From Paragemmobacter kunshanensis (GTDB taxonomy: Bacteria > Pseudomonadota > Alphaproteobacteria > Rhodobacterales > Rhodobacteraceae), in contig NZ_JAALFE010000029.1 of the NCBI RefSeq assembly GCF_011059185.1, positions 1 through 32,423 of the forward strand: a stretch of DNA of 32,423 nucleotides, in the 5' to 3' direction. Positions 1 to 6,294 of this stretch are shown here, piece after piece. The translations under genes were made by a program, and so were the position numbers. Numbering within the stretch: position 1 is the stretch's first letter; each line of letters starts with the position of its first letter. The notes under the pieces were generated by a model that saw nothing but the letters and a program-made list of their open reading frames with translations, had not been told where the DNA came from and made no database searches.

Positions 1-878
1 GCCGTCAACGCCATGATTTATATGCGAAATATCACGATTACGACAGCGAAATCAGCGACTTACTTGGAGAATGTGGGATGAAGAGGGTCCGGATTCCGTC
101 GGGGCCAGATGGCAAGAAGTTCTTCAATGCGGTCAGTTTCCACGGCATGAGTAATAGTTCAACTTCGGTCGAGAATCAACTTGTGAACATTTGGACGGCC
201 TTGGAAACAATTACTCCAGAGTCCTATTCTGGAAGCACCATCTCAAATGTTACACAGGGAGTTTTGCCATTCATTGGTCTAAACTATATGGCCAGGCTAA
301 CTCGTTGCCTTTTAGGAGATGTGCTGCGATGGAATCGCAAGTTTGCCTTTAAGTCAATCAAGTCAGCGGCTTGTGGAGACGGAGACAACCTTCTGCAGCA
401 GTTTTATTGTCTTTTGACTTTGGATGCCAACGAACCTCTGGTGGAGGTGCTGTTCGCCGAGATGAAGGACTTCCATCTATTGCGCCACAGAACTTTTTCA
501 TTTCTCAAAACGCTCAGATCCCGAGCGAAGACACTTAAGGCGATCGAAGATCATGAACGTAGGGTAAGTTGGCAGATTCATCGAATTTACCGCACTCGAA
601 ATCTAATCGTTCACCGAGGACAAGTGCCGAGCTATACAAAAACATTAGTTGTGAACGCACATGATTATTTCGATCAAGTTTTTGAATTAACCTGCGCGCT
701 CGGTGGCGGCGACCAGCATTACGATACCTACGAGGATATTTTCCGATATATGGAAATGCGTTACAGTAAGTACAAGGAAGACCTTTCAGTTAGCGAGGCT
801 ATCACGGCAACTGATGCCCGAGTTGTTCTCTGGACTCCACCTCAAGACATCGATCGAAAAATCATCCTACCCACTTGA
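1..878 (+). CDS. HEPN-domain protein, 3' part (5' end outside window)
   Basis: The reading frame is open from the left edge through the first ATG at 78, so that ATG is probably internal and the gene is cut by the window. About 290 residues are visible. A helix reading ENQLVNIWTALE and, near codon 174 counted from the ATG at 78 (597-614), the motif RNLIVH fit the HEPN fold: R-x4-H with a polar residue after Arg is the usual ribonuclease active site of this superfamily. The layout, HEPN at the C-terminus of a longer protein, resembles ApeA-type abortive-infection proteins, but the N-terminal part cannot be seen. Codon use is AT-rich and unlike genes further right, suggesting horizontal transfer. 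HEPN membership is fairly secure from the motif; a defence role is inference. Confidence 0.6.
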   Translation, partial: RQRHDLYAKYHDYDSEISDLLGECGMKRVRIPSGPDGKKFFNAVSFHGMSNSSTSVENQLVNIWTALETITPESYSGSTISNVTQGVLPFIGLNYMARLTRCLLGDVLRWNRKFAFKSIKSAACGDGDNLLQQFYCLLTLDANEPLVEVLFAEMKDFHLLRHRTFSFLKTLRSRAKTLKAIEDHERRVSWQIHRIYRTRNLIVHRGQVPSYTKTLVVNAHDYFDQVFELTCALGGGDQHYDTYEDIFRYMEMRYSKYKEDLSVSEAITATDARVVLWTPPQDIDRKIILPT

Positions 879-941
879 AAGTCAGCCCGCAAATTTGAGG
901 ATGTCCTTGACACTGCTACTTCATTTATATTTGCGAGGCTA

Positions 942-966
942 GACGATCACGGTTCAAGTGATCGTC
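942..966. repeat. Perfect 9-bp inverted repeat, 7-nt loop
   Basis: Arms GACGATCAC and GTGATCGTC enclose GGTTCAA, about 65 bp after the HEPN gene stop. On the plus strand it is followed by A's rather than T's, so it is not a canonical intrinsic terminator for that gene. It could be an RNA 3'-end hairpin or a protein-binding site. Confidence 0.6.
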
Positions 967-1022
967 AAAAATACATATTGGACGGACTAATAATATATAA
1001 ATTACGTTCTTGAAGAATTTTT

Positions 1023-1069
1023 CGGCGCTCTTGGCATTGCAGCGCCGGATGCGCTGTTCTGAACAGCGC
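1023..1069. repeat. Two adjacent stem-loops sharing a GCGCT core
   Basis: CGGCGCT (1023-1029) pairs with AGCGCCG (1041-1047), and GCGCTGTTC (1051-1059) pairs with GAACAGCGC (1061-1069) around one central T. They lie at the transition from AT-richer to GC-rich DNA. The rest of the 879-1314 interval holds no gene I can support. Confidence 0.5.
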
Positions 1070-1314
1070 CTATCAGGTTTAGAATGTTATATGACTAGCT
1101 AATTGCGCCAACGTGTGTCCGCTTTCCGCCCAATGCAGGCTCATGACATGGCGCGGCTGGGGAAGGGGAGTTTGCCGCAGGATCGCGATGGGCTTTTTTC
1201 GATGGGCCACCGGAAGGGCTGTGTCCTGCCAGTGGGAGGAGGCGGGGGTTTTCCGGTTGTGCGGGGGGCGGCAAGGCACGGGCGGGGCTGTCTCTGGTGG
1301 GTTGATATGGAAAA

Positions 1315-1341
1315 GGCCGGCCCCGTGGGGGCCGGCCTGAT
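1315..1341 (-). terminator. Intrinsic terminator of the ECF cluster
   Basis: Ten-bp arms GGCCGGCCCC and GGGGCCGGCC around a 3-nt loop occupy 1315-1337. Reading the minus strand, the hairpin is followed by a run of four T's (complement of AAAA at 1311-1314). It sits about 22 bp past the stop of the secreted repeat protein gene. Confidence 0.8.
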
Positions 1342-1359
1342 GGGCGTTGGTTCGGGGGA

Positions 1360-1692
1360 TCAGCTGTCGCCGCCGTTGCCGCTGTCACCGCCGTTGGAGT
1401 TGCCGCCGTTGCTGTCGCCCCCGTTGCTGTCGCCGCCATTGGAGTTGCCGCCGTTGCTGTCGCGGCCATTGCCGCCGCGATCGCGGCTGTCGCCGCCATT
1501 GCCGCGCAGGAGGCGGAGGAGATCGCCTTCGACCTGTGCGAGGTCGAGGAAGACCGGCTGGGCGTCGGTGCCGGCCGGGGCCGTGACGGGCGCGGTGAGC
1601 GCAGCCGGGGCGGGCAGGGCGAGGCCCGCTGCCTGGGCGCCAAGCGGGGCGAGGGCGAGGATGGCGGCGGCGGTCGTGGTGATCGTCTTCAT
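1360..1692 (-). CDS. Secreted Gly/Asn/Asp/Ser-repeat protein
   Basis: A 110-aa protein. The start at 1692 is chosen because AAGGAG lies 7-8 nt upstream and the N-terminus then forms a signal peptide, with a likely cleavage site after AQA near residue 21. Residues about 22-63 form an Ala/Pro-rich stretch and a short amphipathic segment (DLAQVEGDLLRLLRG). Residues 64-110 are a low-complexity tail of near-repeats NGGDS/NGGNS, built from 15-nt DNA units. A longer in-frame start at 1782 exists but has no such support. The gene is the last of the sigma/anti-sigma cluster and has its own ECF-type promoter at 1735-1763, so it is probably a target of the neighbouring sigma factor. Function is unknown; the Asp/Asn-rich tail might bind cations, which is speculation. 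I recognise no family. Confidence 0.7.
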   Translation of the reverse strand: MKTITTTAAAILALAPLGAQAAGLALPAPAALTAPVTAPAGTDAQPVFLDLAQVEGDLLRLLRGNGGDSRDRGGNGRDSNGGNSNGGDSNGGDSNGGNSNGGDSGNGGDS

Positions 1693-1734
1693 GTCTGTCT
1701 CCTTGCTGTCGGGCCGTCTGGCCGTTTCGTACAG

Positions 1735-1763
1735 GGACAACGCGGGGGGCGGGAGGCTATTCC
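1735..1763 (-). promoter_or_regulatory. ECF-sigma promoter of the repeat-protein gene
   Basis: On the minus strand GGAAT (1763-1759), a 16-bp spacer and CGTTGTCC (1742-1735) match the elements and spacing of the promoter before the sigma gene at 3096-3124. GGAA-type -35 and CGTT-type -10 elements are typical of ECF sigma factors. The expected start point is some 35 nt upstream of the start codon at 1692. Confidence 0.75.
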
Positions 1764-1807
1764 CGCCCCGTGGCGGGATCACGCAGCCGTGATCGGCGGG
1801 GGCGCGA

Positions 1808-2560
1808 TCATTCCGCCCAGCCGCGCGCGATGAGGGCGGCCTCTTCCTCGGGCGAGAGGGCGAGGCCCGCGCCGCGCCGGTCGAGATAGGCGGAGAAATC
1901 CTGCAGGGCCGTGCCTTCGGCGGCGGCGAAGCCCGGTTCGGTGGTGCTGTCCCCGGGCAGGGTTTCGGCGAGGACCATCTCGATTTGCCAGCCCCCCTGG
2001 GGCAGGCGGCAGGCGAGGGCCAGGTCGATGCGGCGGGCGGCGCGGTCGAGGGATTCCACCTCGCGGCAGTGGCCGGTGGCGGTGGGCAGGGTGGAGAGGA
2101 TCACGGCTTCCGGCCCCGAGGTGGTGGCCAGGGTCGCGCCGGAGGGCAGGCCTTCCAGCGCGGTGGCGAGCGGGCTGGCCGCATCGAGCGGCCCCACGGC
2201 AAGGGTGGCGGGGGGCGCGGGCTGGACAAGGTAGAGCGCAAGGGCCAGCCCGGCGGCAAGGCCTAGGCCGCCCGCCAGGGCGGGGCGAAGGCGGCCCCGC
2301 GCGGGCGGGAAGGGCAGGATTGCCGCCGAGGGGGCGGGTTCGGCCAGCAGGGCCTGGATCGCGGGCGGCACGGGTTCGGAAAGGGGTGCGGCAAAGGCGC
2401 GGGCCAATGCGGCATTGGCCGCGAAGAGATCGTCGACATAGGCCTGATCGGCGGGGTGATCGGCCAGATGCATCACCACGGCGGCGGAATCTTCGGGGGA
2501 AAGTTCGCCATCCACGAAGGCGGCGAGGCGGGCGCGGTCCATTGCTTTGGGGGCGGTCAT
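1808..2560 (-). CDS. Membrane anti-sigma factor
   Basis: A 250-aa protein whose start codon overlaps the sigma stop as ATGA (2557-2560), a sign of translational coupling. Residues about 7-60 resemble the cytoplasmic anti-sigma domain (RLAAFVDGELSPEDSAAV..HLADHP), but the H-x3-C-x2-C zinc motif of ZAS proteins is absent. One transmembrane helix spans about residues 92-112. The C-terminal 135 residues would lie in the periplasm and could sense the inducing signal. Known anti-sigma factors of this layout hold the sigma at the membrane until a stress inactivates them. The role comes mainly from gene order and topology, so the specific signal cannot be assigned. Confidence 0.8.
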   Translation of the reverse strand: MTAPKAMDRARLAAFVDGELSPEDSAAVVMHLADHPADQAYVDDLFAANAALARAFAAPLSEPVPPAIQALLAEPAPSAAILPFPPARGRLRPALAGGLGLAAGLALALYLVQPAPPATLAVGPLDAASPLATALEGLPSGATLATTSGPEAVILSTLPTATGHCREVESLDRAARRIDLALACRLPQGGWQIEMVLAETLPGDSTTEPGFAAAEGTALQDFSAYLDRRGAGLALSPEEEAALIARGWAE

Positions 2561-3063
2561 TGACGGGGTCCTTGCGAGAGGCCAAGCTTGGGCAGGAGCG
2601 CCTCACGGGCGCGGGAGAGGCGGCTCATCACGGTGCCGACGGGGATGTCGAGGGTTTCGGCGGCCTCGCGGTAGCTGAGGCCTTCGATCGCGACGAGGGC
2701 GAGGACGGCGCGCTGCGGCTCGGGCAGGGTGGCCATGGCGGCGCGGGTGCGGGCCAGCATCATGCGGTCTTCCGGCAGGCTGGCGGCCTTGCCTTCGTCG
2801 CTGAGATCGACATCGGCGGGGTCGATGGCGGGGCCGTGCCGCATGTGGCGGCGGCGGTCGTCGATCCAGAGGGTCTGGATGATGCGATACATCCAGCTGT
2901 CCATCCTTGTGCCGGGCTGGAACTGGGCGGCGTTGCGCAGCGCCTTTTCGCAGGCGGCCTGCACCAGATCGTCGCCGTCCTGGCGGTTGCCCGTGAGGCC
3001 ATAGGCGAAGCGGCGCAGGCGGGGGACGAGTGCGACGAGGTCTTGTCGGAACAGGTCTGCCAT
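2557..3063 (-). CDS. ECF RNA polymerase sigma factor
   Basis: A 168-aa sigma-70 family protein of the ECF type, with only regions 2 and 4. Region 2 covers about residues 8-75 (GDDLVQAACEKALRNAAQF, then DSWMYRIIQTLWIDDRRR). Region 4 covers about 108-158 (LPEPQRAVLALVAIEGLSYREAAETLDIPVGTVMSRLSRARE, a helix-turn-helix). I start at the ATG at 3063, which has GGAAAGAG just upstream; a TTG five codons earlier would consume that ribosome-binding site. It heads a minus-strand cluster with an overlapping anti-sigma gene and a secreted protein. A promoter with ECF elements lies upstream and recurs before the secreted-protein gene, indicating autoregulation. I do not assign an ECF subgroup. Confidence 0.92.
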   Translation of the reverse strand: MADLFRQDLVALVPRLRRFAYGLTGNRQDGDDLVQAACEKALRNAAQFQPGTRMDSWMYRIIQTLWIDDRRRHMRHGPAIDPADVDLSDEGKAASLPEDRMMLARTRAAMATLPEPQRAVLALVAIEGLSYREAAETLDIPVGTVMSRLSRAREALLPKLGLSQGPRQ

Positions 3064-3095
3064 CGGGGCTCTTTCCAATTGGGGGTGATCCGGCA

Positions 3096-3124
3096 GGACA
3101 ACGCGGCGGGGCGGATTTCATTCC
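3096..3124 (-). promoter_or_regulatory. ECF-sigma autoregulatory promoter
   Basis: On the minus strand GGAAT (3124-3120), 16 bp, then CGTTGTCC (3103-3096). The same two elements with identical spacing precede the repeat-protein gene at 1735-1763, and the GC-rich spacers are also similar. This pairing is the main evidence that both are read by the sigma factor encoded here. Confidence 0.75.
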
Positions 3125-3218
3125 GCCGCCCGCCGCGAAATCCGCGAATCGGTCGCCCATGCGCCCGGCCCATGCTGGCCCGGAGGGCGGGGCAGGGAAA
3201 GGGGTGGCGGCGGCGGGT

Positions 3219-3266
3219 TTCCTACAAAAATAATCAGCTTTACATTTCCAAGCAAAACACTAGGGT
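3219..3266 (+). promoter_or_regulatory. Probable promoter region of hemP-bfd-bfr
   Basis: An isolated AT-rich stretch in GC-rich DNA, 57-104 bp before hemP. A weak sigma-70-like pair TTTACA (3239-3244) and TAGGGT (3261-3266) with 16-bp spacing is the best I can find. I see no clear Irr, RirA or Fur box, although iron control is expected for these genes. Confidence 0.35.
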
Positions 3267-3322
3267 AATCCCGGCCGGGCTGTCCGGCATCCTGACACCG
3301 TGATCCCTGCCTGCCTTCCGTG

Positions 3323-3472
3323 ATGACCGACAAGCCCGAGACCCAGACCGATATCCCCGTGCATGACGTGCTGGCCCTGACGGGCGGCGGCAGCCTTGCG
3401 CGCCTGATTCATCAGGGCGAGGTCTATGTCCTGCGCATCACCCGGCTGGGCAAGCTGATCCTGACCAAGTGA
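3323..3472 (+). CDS. hemP: Hemin uptake protein HemP
   Basis: A 49-aa protein ending LRITRLGKLILTK, the hallmark C-terminus of the HemP family (usually 45-80 aa), after an N-terminal stretch rich in acidic and polar residues. HemP proteins accompany haem-uptake and iron-storage genes and are thought to help expression or function of haem uptake; the mechanism is not settled. The ATG at 3323 has no good Shine-Dalgarno sequence; a GTG immediately before it is an alternative. The gene is followed after 7 nt by a bfd-type ferredoxin gene and then bacterioferritin, so the three form an iron operon. It lies divergent to the ECF sigma gene. Confidence 0.88.
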   Translation: MTDKPETQTDIPVHDVLALTGGGSLARLIHQGEVYVLRITRLGKLILTK

Positions 3473-3479
3473 GGCGCGC

Positions 3480-3767
3480 GTGATCGTCTGTCATTGCACC
3501 GGAATATCGGATCACGACATCCGCGCCGCGGTGGACTGGATGCGGCGGGCCGATCCCGAGACGATCATCACGCCCGGCAAGATCTATCACGCGCTGGGGC
3601 ATCGCGCCGATTGTGGCGGATGCATGCCGCTCTTTCTTGACACGATGCGAATGTGTGCCAGCCTTGAGGTACCCACGACACCGCCGGCCATTGGCGCGGT
3701 GTCCAGGCAGGCGATACCAATCCTCAGGCAAGGACGGCACCATGAAGGGCGATCCCAAGGTAATTGA
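3480..3767 (+). CDS. bfd: Bacterioferritin-associated [2Fe-2S] ferredoxin
   Basis: A 95-aa protein starting with GTG. The N-terminal 55 residues carry the BFD-type [2Fe-2S] ligands: C-x-C at residues 4-6 (VCHC) and C-x2-C near residues 45-48 (DCGGC). In well-studied bacteria Bfd reduces the ferric core of bacterioferritin so iron can be mobilised. The position between hemP and bfr fits exactly. The C-terminal 40 residues lack a recognisable domain and make it longer than the usual 60-75 aa; the end overlaps the bfr start by 26 nt, implying coupled translation. Confidence 0.85.
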   Translation: MIVCHCTGISDHDIRAAVDWMRRADPETIITPGKIYHALGHRADCGGCMPLFLDTMRMCASLEVPTTPPAIGAVSRQAIPILRQGRHHEGRSQGN

Positions 3768-4227
3768 ATTTCTCAACGCGGCGTTGCGGTCGGAACTGAC
3801 GGCGGTCAGCCAGTACTGGCTGCATTTCCGGCTGCAGGAGGATTGGGGGTTCGGCCATCTGGCCGCGAAATCGCGGGCGGAGAGCATCGAGGAGATGCAC
3901 CATGCCGACAAGCTGATCGCGCGGATCATCTTTCTGGAGGGCCATCCGAACCTGCAGAAGCTGGACCCGCTGCGCATCGGGCAGACCCTGCGCGAGACGC
4001 TGGAGGCGGATCTGGCCGCCGAGCATGAGGCGCGCAGCCTGTATATCGAGGCGCGGCGGCATTGCGACAGCGTGGGCGATTTCGTGACCCGCGCGCTGTT
4101 TGACGAGCTGATCGCGGATGAGGAGGGGCATATCGACTTCCTGGAAACGCAGTTGGGCCTGTTCGACCGGCTGGGCGAAGAGAAATACGGAATGCTGAAC
4201 GCAAAGCCTGCGGATCAGGCGGAATAG
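3742..4227 (+). CDS. bfr: Bacterioferritin
   Basis: A 161-aa iron-storage protein that assembles into a 24-subunit shell and oxidises and stores iron. All ferroxidase-centre residues expected from the E. coli protein are at the same numbers: Glu18, Glu51, His54, Glu94, Glu127 and His130. The haem-ligand Met52 is also present. The start at 3742 gives the conserved N-terminus [12 protein letters not shown]; the frame is open further upstream but that stretch is only the overlap with bfd. Being last in hemP-bfd-bfr, it is expected to rise when iron is plentiful, though no iron box was identified. Confidence 0.96.
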   Translation: MKGDPKVIEFLNAALRSELTAVSQYWLHFRLQEDWGFGHLAAKSRAESIEEMHHADKLIARIIFLEGHPNLQKLDPLRIGQTLRETLEADLAAEHEARSLYIEARRHCDSVGDFVTRALFDELIADEEGHIDFLETQLGLFDRLGEEKYGMLNAKPADQAE

Positions 4228-4354
4228 GGCTGCGGCCGGGGTTTCGCGGGGTCCTGCGGGTTCCCTCGATGACCTTCGATTGATGGATGGGGGCGGGCGC
4301 TGGTCAAGGCGGCCGCCTTTTCCTATGGTCCGGCGCGGGAATGCGGGGGCGGCG

Positions 4355-5107
4355 ATGGTGGAACGGCGGCGGGTATTGGTGACGGGGGCAGGCGCGCCGG
4401 GGGGGATCGGCCTTGCCTGCGCGCGGGCGCTGGCGCGGGGGGGCGACCGGGTGGCGATCTGCGCCACGACGGGGCGCATCCATGCGCGGGCGGCGGAACT
4501 GATCGCCGAGGGGCTGGAGGTGACGGCCCATGTCGCGGATCTGACGGAACCCGATCAGGTGGCGCGGCTTTTCGATGCGGTGGGGCCGGTCGATGTCCTG
4601 GTGAACAATGCGGGGATGGGATCGGTGGGGGCACCGGCGGCGCAGGTGTCGTTCCTGGATCTGGACCCGGATCAGTGGCGGCGGGCGATGGATGCCTCGC
4701 TCACCACGGCGGTGCTGGTGACGCGGGCCTTCCTGCCGGGGATGGTGGCGCGGGGGCGGGGCCGGGTGGTGATGATGGCCAGTGTGACGGGCCCCTATGT
4801 CTCGAATCCCGGGGAGGCCGCCTATTCGGCGGCCAAGGCGGGGATGGTGGGGCTGACCCATGCGCTGGCGCTGGAGGTGGCGGCGCGGGGGGTGACGGTG
4901 AATGCCGTGGCGCCGGGCTGGGTGGCGACCGAGGCCTCGACCCCGGAAGAGCTTTTGGCGGCGCGGGCGACGCCGCCGGGGCGGGCGGGCACGCCCGATG
5001 AGGTGGCGGCGGTGGTGGGGTTTCTTGCCTCGGACGCGGCATCCTATGTGAACGGGGCGGTGATCGTGGTGGATGGCGGCAATATCCTGCAGGAGCGCAA
5101 GGCATGA
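4355..5107 (+). CDS. SDR-family oxidoreductase (FabG-like)
   Basis: A 250-aa short-chain dehydrogenase/reductase. The N-terminal Rossmann motif TGAGAPGGIG, the NNAG motif, the catalytic Ser in MMASVTG, Y-x3-K in YSAAK and the C-terminal VDGG are all visible, so it should be an active NAD(P)-dependent enzyme. Substrate is unknown; the overall form resembles FabG-type 3-oxoacyl reductases, but it sits outside a fatty-acid gene cluster. I chose the ATG at 4355 (MVERRRVLVTG), which begins the fold directly and has a G-rich stretch upstream; ATGs at 4280 and 4325 would add an unstructured basic extension. Its stop overlaps the next start as ATGA, implying an operon with the RNA methyltransferase. 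Confidence 0.88.
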   Translation: MVERRRVLVTGAGAPGGIGLACARALARGGDRVAICATTGRIHARAAELIAEGLEVTAHVADLTEPDQVARLFDAVGPVDVLVNNAGMGSVGAPAAQVSFLDLDPDQWRRAMDASLTTAVLVTRAFLPGMVARGRGRVVMMASVTGPYVSNPGEAAYSAAKAGMVGLTHALALEVAARGVTVNAVAPGWVATEASTPEELLAARATPPGRAGTPDEVAAVVGFLASDAASYVNGAVIVVDGGNILQERKA

Positions 5108-6258
5108 CGCCGGGCGCGCGGGCGGCGGCGGCGATCGCGGTGCTGGAGCGGGTGCTGGCGGGGCAGGCGGCAGAGGTTGCGTTGGTGCAGTGGGGGCGGG
5201 CGAGCCGCTTTGCCGGATCGGGGGATCGGGCCATGGTGCGCGACATCGTCTTTGCGGCGCTGCGCTGCCGGGCGTCCTTTGCGGCGCTGGGGGCTGGGCT
5301 GACGGGGCGGGGCCTTGTGCTGGGCTGGGCGCGGGCGACGGGGCAGGAGGCGCTGTTTGATGGCGCGGGCCATGCCCCCGCGCCGCCCGGGCCAACAGAG
5401 GCGGGGGCCGCGCCCGAGGGCGCGGCGGCGCTGGATTGCCCCGACTGGCTGGAGCCATTGCTGCGGGCGTCTCTGGGGGCGGATTTCGCGCCGGTGATGC
5501 AGGCGCTGCAGCGGCGCGCGCCGGTCTTTCTGCGGGTGAACTTGGCGCGGGTGACGCGGGAGGCGGCGCAGGCGGAACTGGCGGCGGAGGGGGTGGAGAC
5601 GGTGGCGCATGGGCTGGCGGCCTCGGCGCTGGAGGTGGTTTCGGGCGCGCGGAAGGTGCAGGCGACGGCGGCCTATCGCGAGGGGCGGGTGGAATTGCAG
5701 GATGCCGCGAGCCAGGCGGTGGTGGAGATGCTGCCCCTGGCCGATGGCATGGCGGTGCTGGATCTGTGCGCGGGCGGCGGGGGCAAGACGCTGGCCATGG
5801 CGGGGCGGGCGCGGCTGCGGCTGGTCGCGCATGATGCCGAGCCGCGGCGCATGGCGGATCTGCCCGCGCGGGCGGGCCGGGCCGGGGTGGCGGTGCAGCG
5901 GACGGACCGGCCCGAGCGGGCGGGGCCCTATGACCTGGTGCTGGCGGATGTGCCCTGTTCCGGTTCGGGCAGCTGGCGGCGCGATCCGGAGGGGAAATGG
6001 GCGCTGACGGCAGAGCGGTTGGCTGCCCTGCGGGAGGTGCAGGCCGGGATCATGGACCGTGCGGCCGGGATGCTGGGGCCGGGTGGCGTGCTGGGCTATG
6101 CGACCTGTTCGCTGCTTGAGGCGGAGAACGGCGCGCAGGTTGCGGCCTTTCTGGAGCGCCATCCGGGCTGGCGGCTGGAGGCGGCGCGGCGCTTTACCCC
6201 GCTGGAGGGGGGCGACGGGTTTTTCGGCGCGATCCTGCGCCGCGGCGAGGGGCGTTAG
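5104..6258 (+). CDS. RsmB/NOP-family RNA m5C methyltransferase
   Basis: A 384-aa protein of the RsmB/NOP2 class. It has an N-terminal all-helical NusB-like region (about residues 1-75), a linker, then a SAM-dependent methyltransferase domain: LDLCAGGGGKT binds SAM, DVPCSGSGSWRRDPEGKW is motif IV with its Pro-Cys, and GYATCSLL is motif VI with the catalytic Thr-Cys. These enzymes make 5-methylcytosine, usually in 16S rRNA. The protein is shorter than E. coli RsmB (429 aa) and has an Ala/Pro-rich insert near residues 88-110, so exact orthology is not claimed. Overlap with the SDR stop suggests coupled translation. Confidence 0.87.
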   Translation: MTPGARAAAAIAVLERVLAGQAAEVALVQWGRASRFAGSGDRAMVRDIVFAALRCRASFAALGAGLTGRGLVLGWARATGQEALFDGAGHAPAPPGPTEAGAAPEGAAALDCPDWLEPLLRASLGADFAPVMQALQRRAPVFLRVNLARVTREAAQAELAAEGVETVAHGLAASALEVVSGARKVQATAAYREGRVELQDAASQAVVEMLPLADGMAVLDLCAGGGGKTLAMAGRARLRLVAHDAEPRRMADLPARAGRAGVAVQRTDRPERAGPYDLVLADVPCSGSGSWRRDPEGKWALTAERLAALREVQAGIMDRAAGMLGPGGVLGYATCSLLEAENGAQVAAFLERHPGWRLEAARRFTPLEGGDGFFGAILRRGEGR

Positions 6259-6294
6259 CGATCTGTTAACGTTTTCAGCGCCATACTGGCGGGC

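Noticed and set aside
942-966. Intrinsic terminator of the HEPN gene
   Set aside because: The hairpin is perfect but is followed by A's, not T's, on the plus strand.
1023-1070. Integron attC site
   Set aside because: Inverted repeats are present, but the GTTRRRY and RYYYAAC core sites in the right order were not found.
1360-1510. Possible CRISPR-like or satellite repeat
   Set aside because: The 15-nt repeats stay in frame and encode NGGDS/NGGNS units of a secreted protein; there are no unique spacers of constant length.
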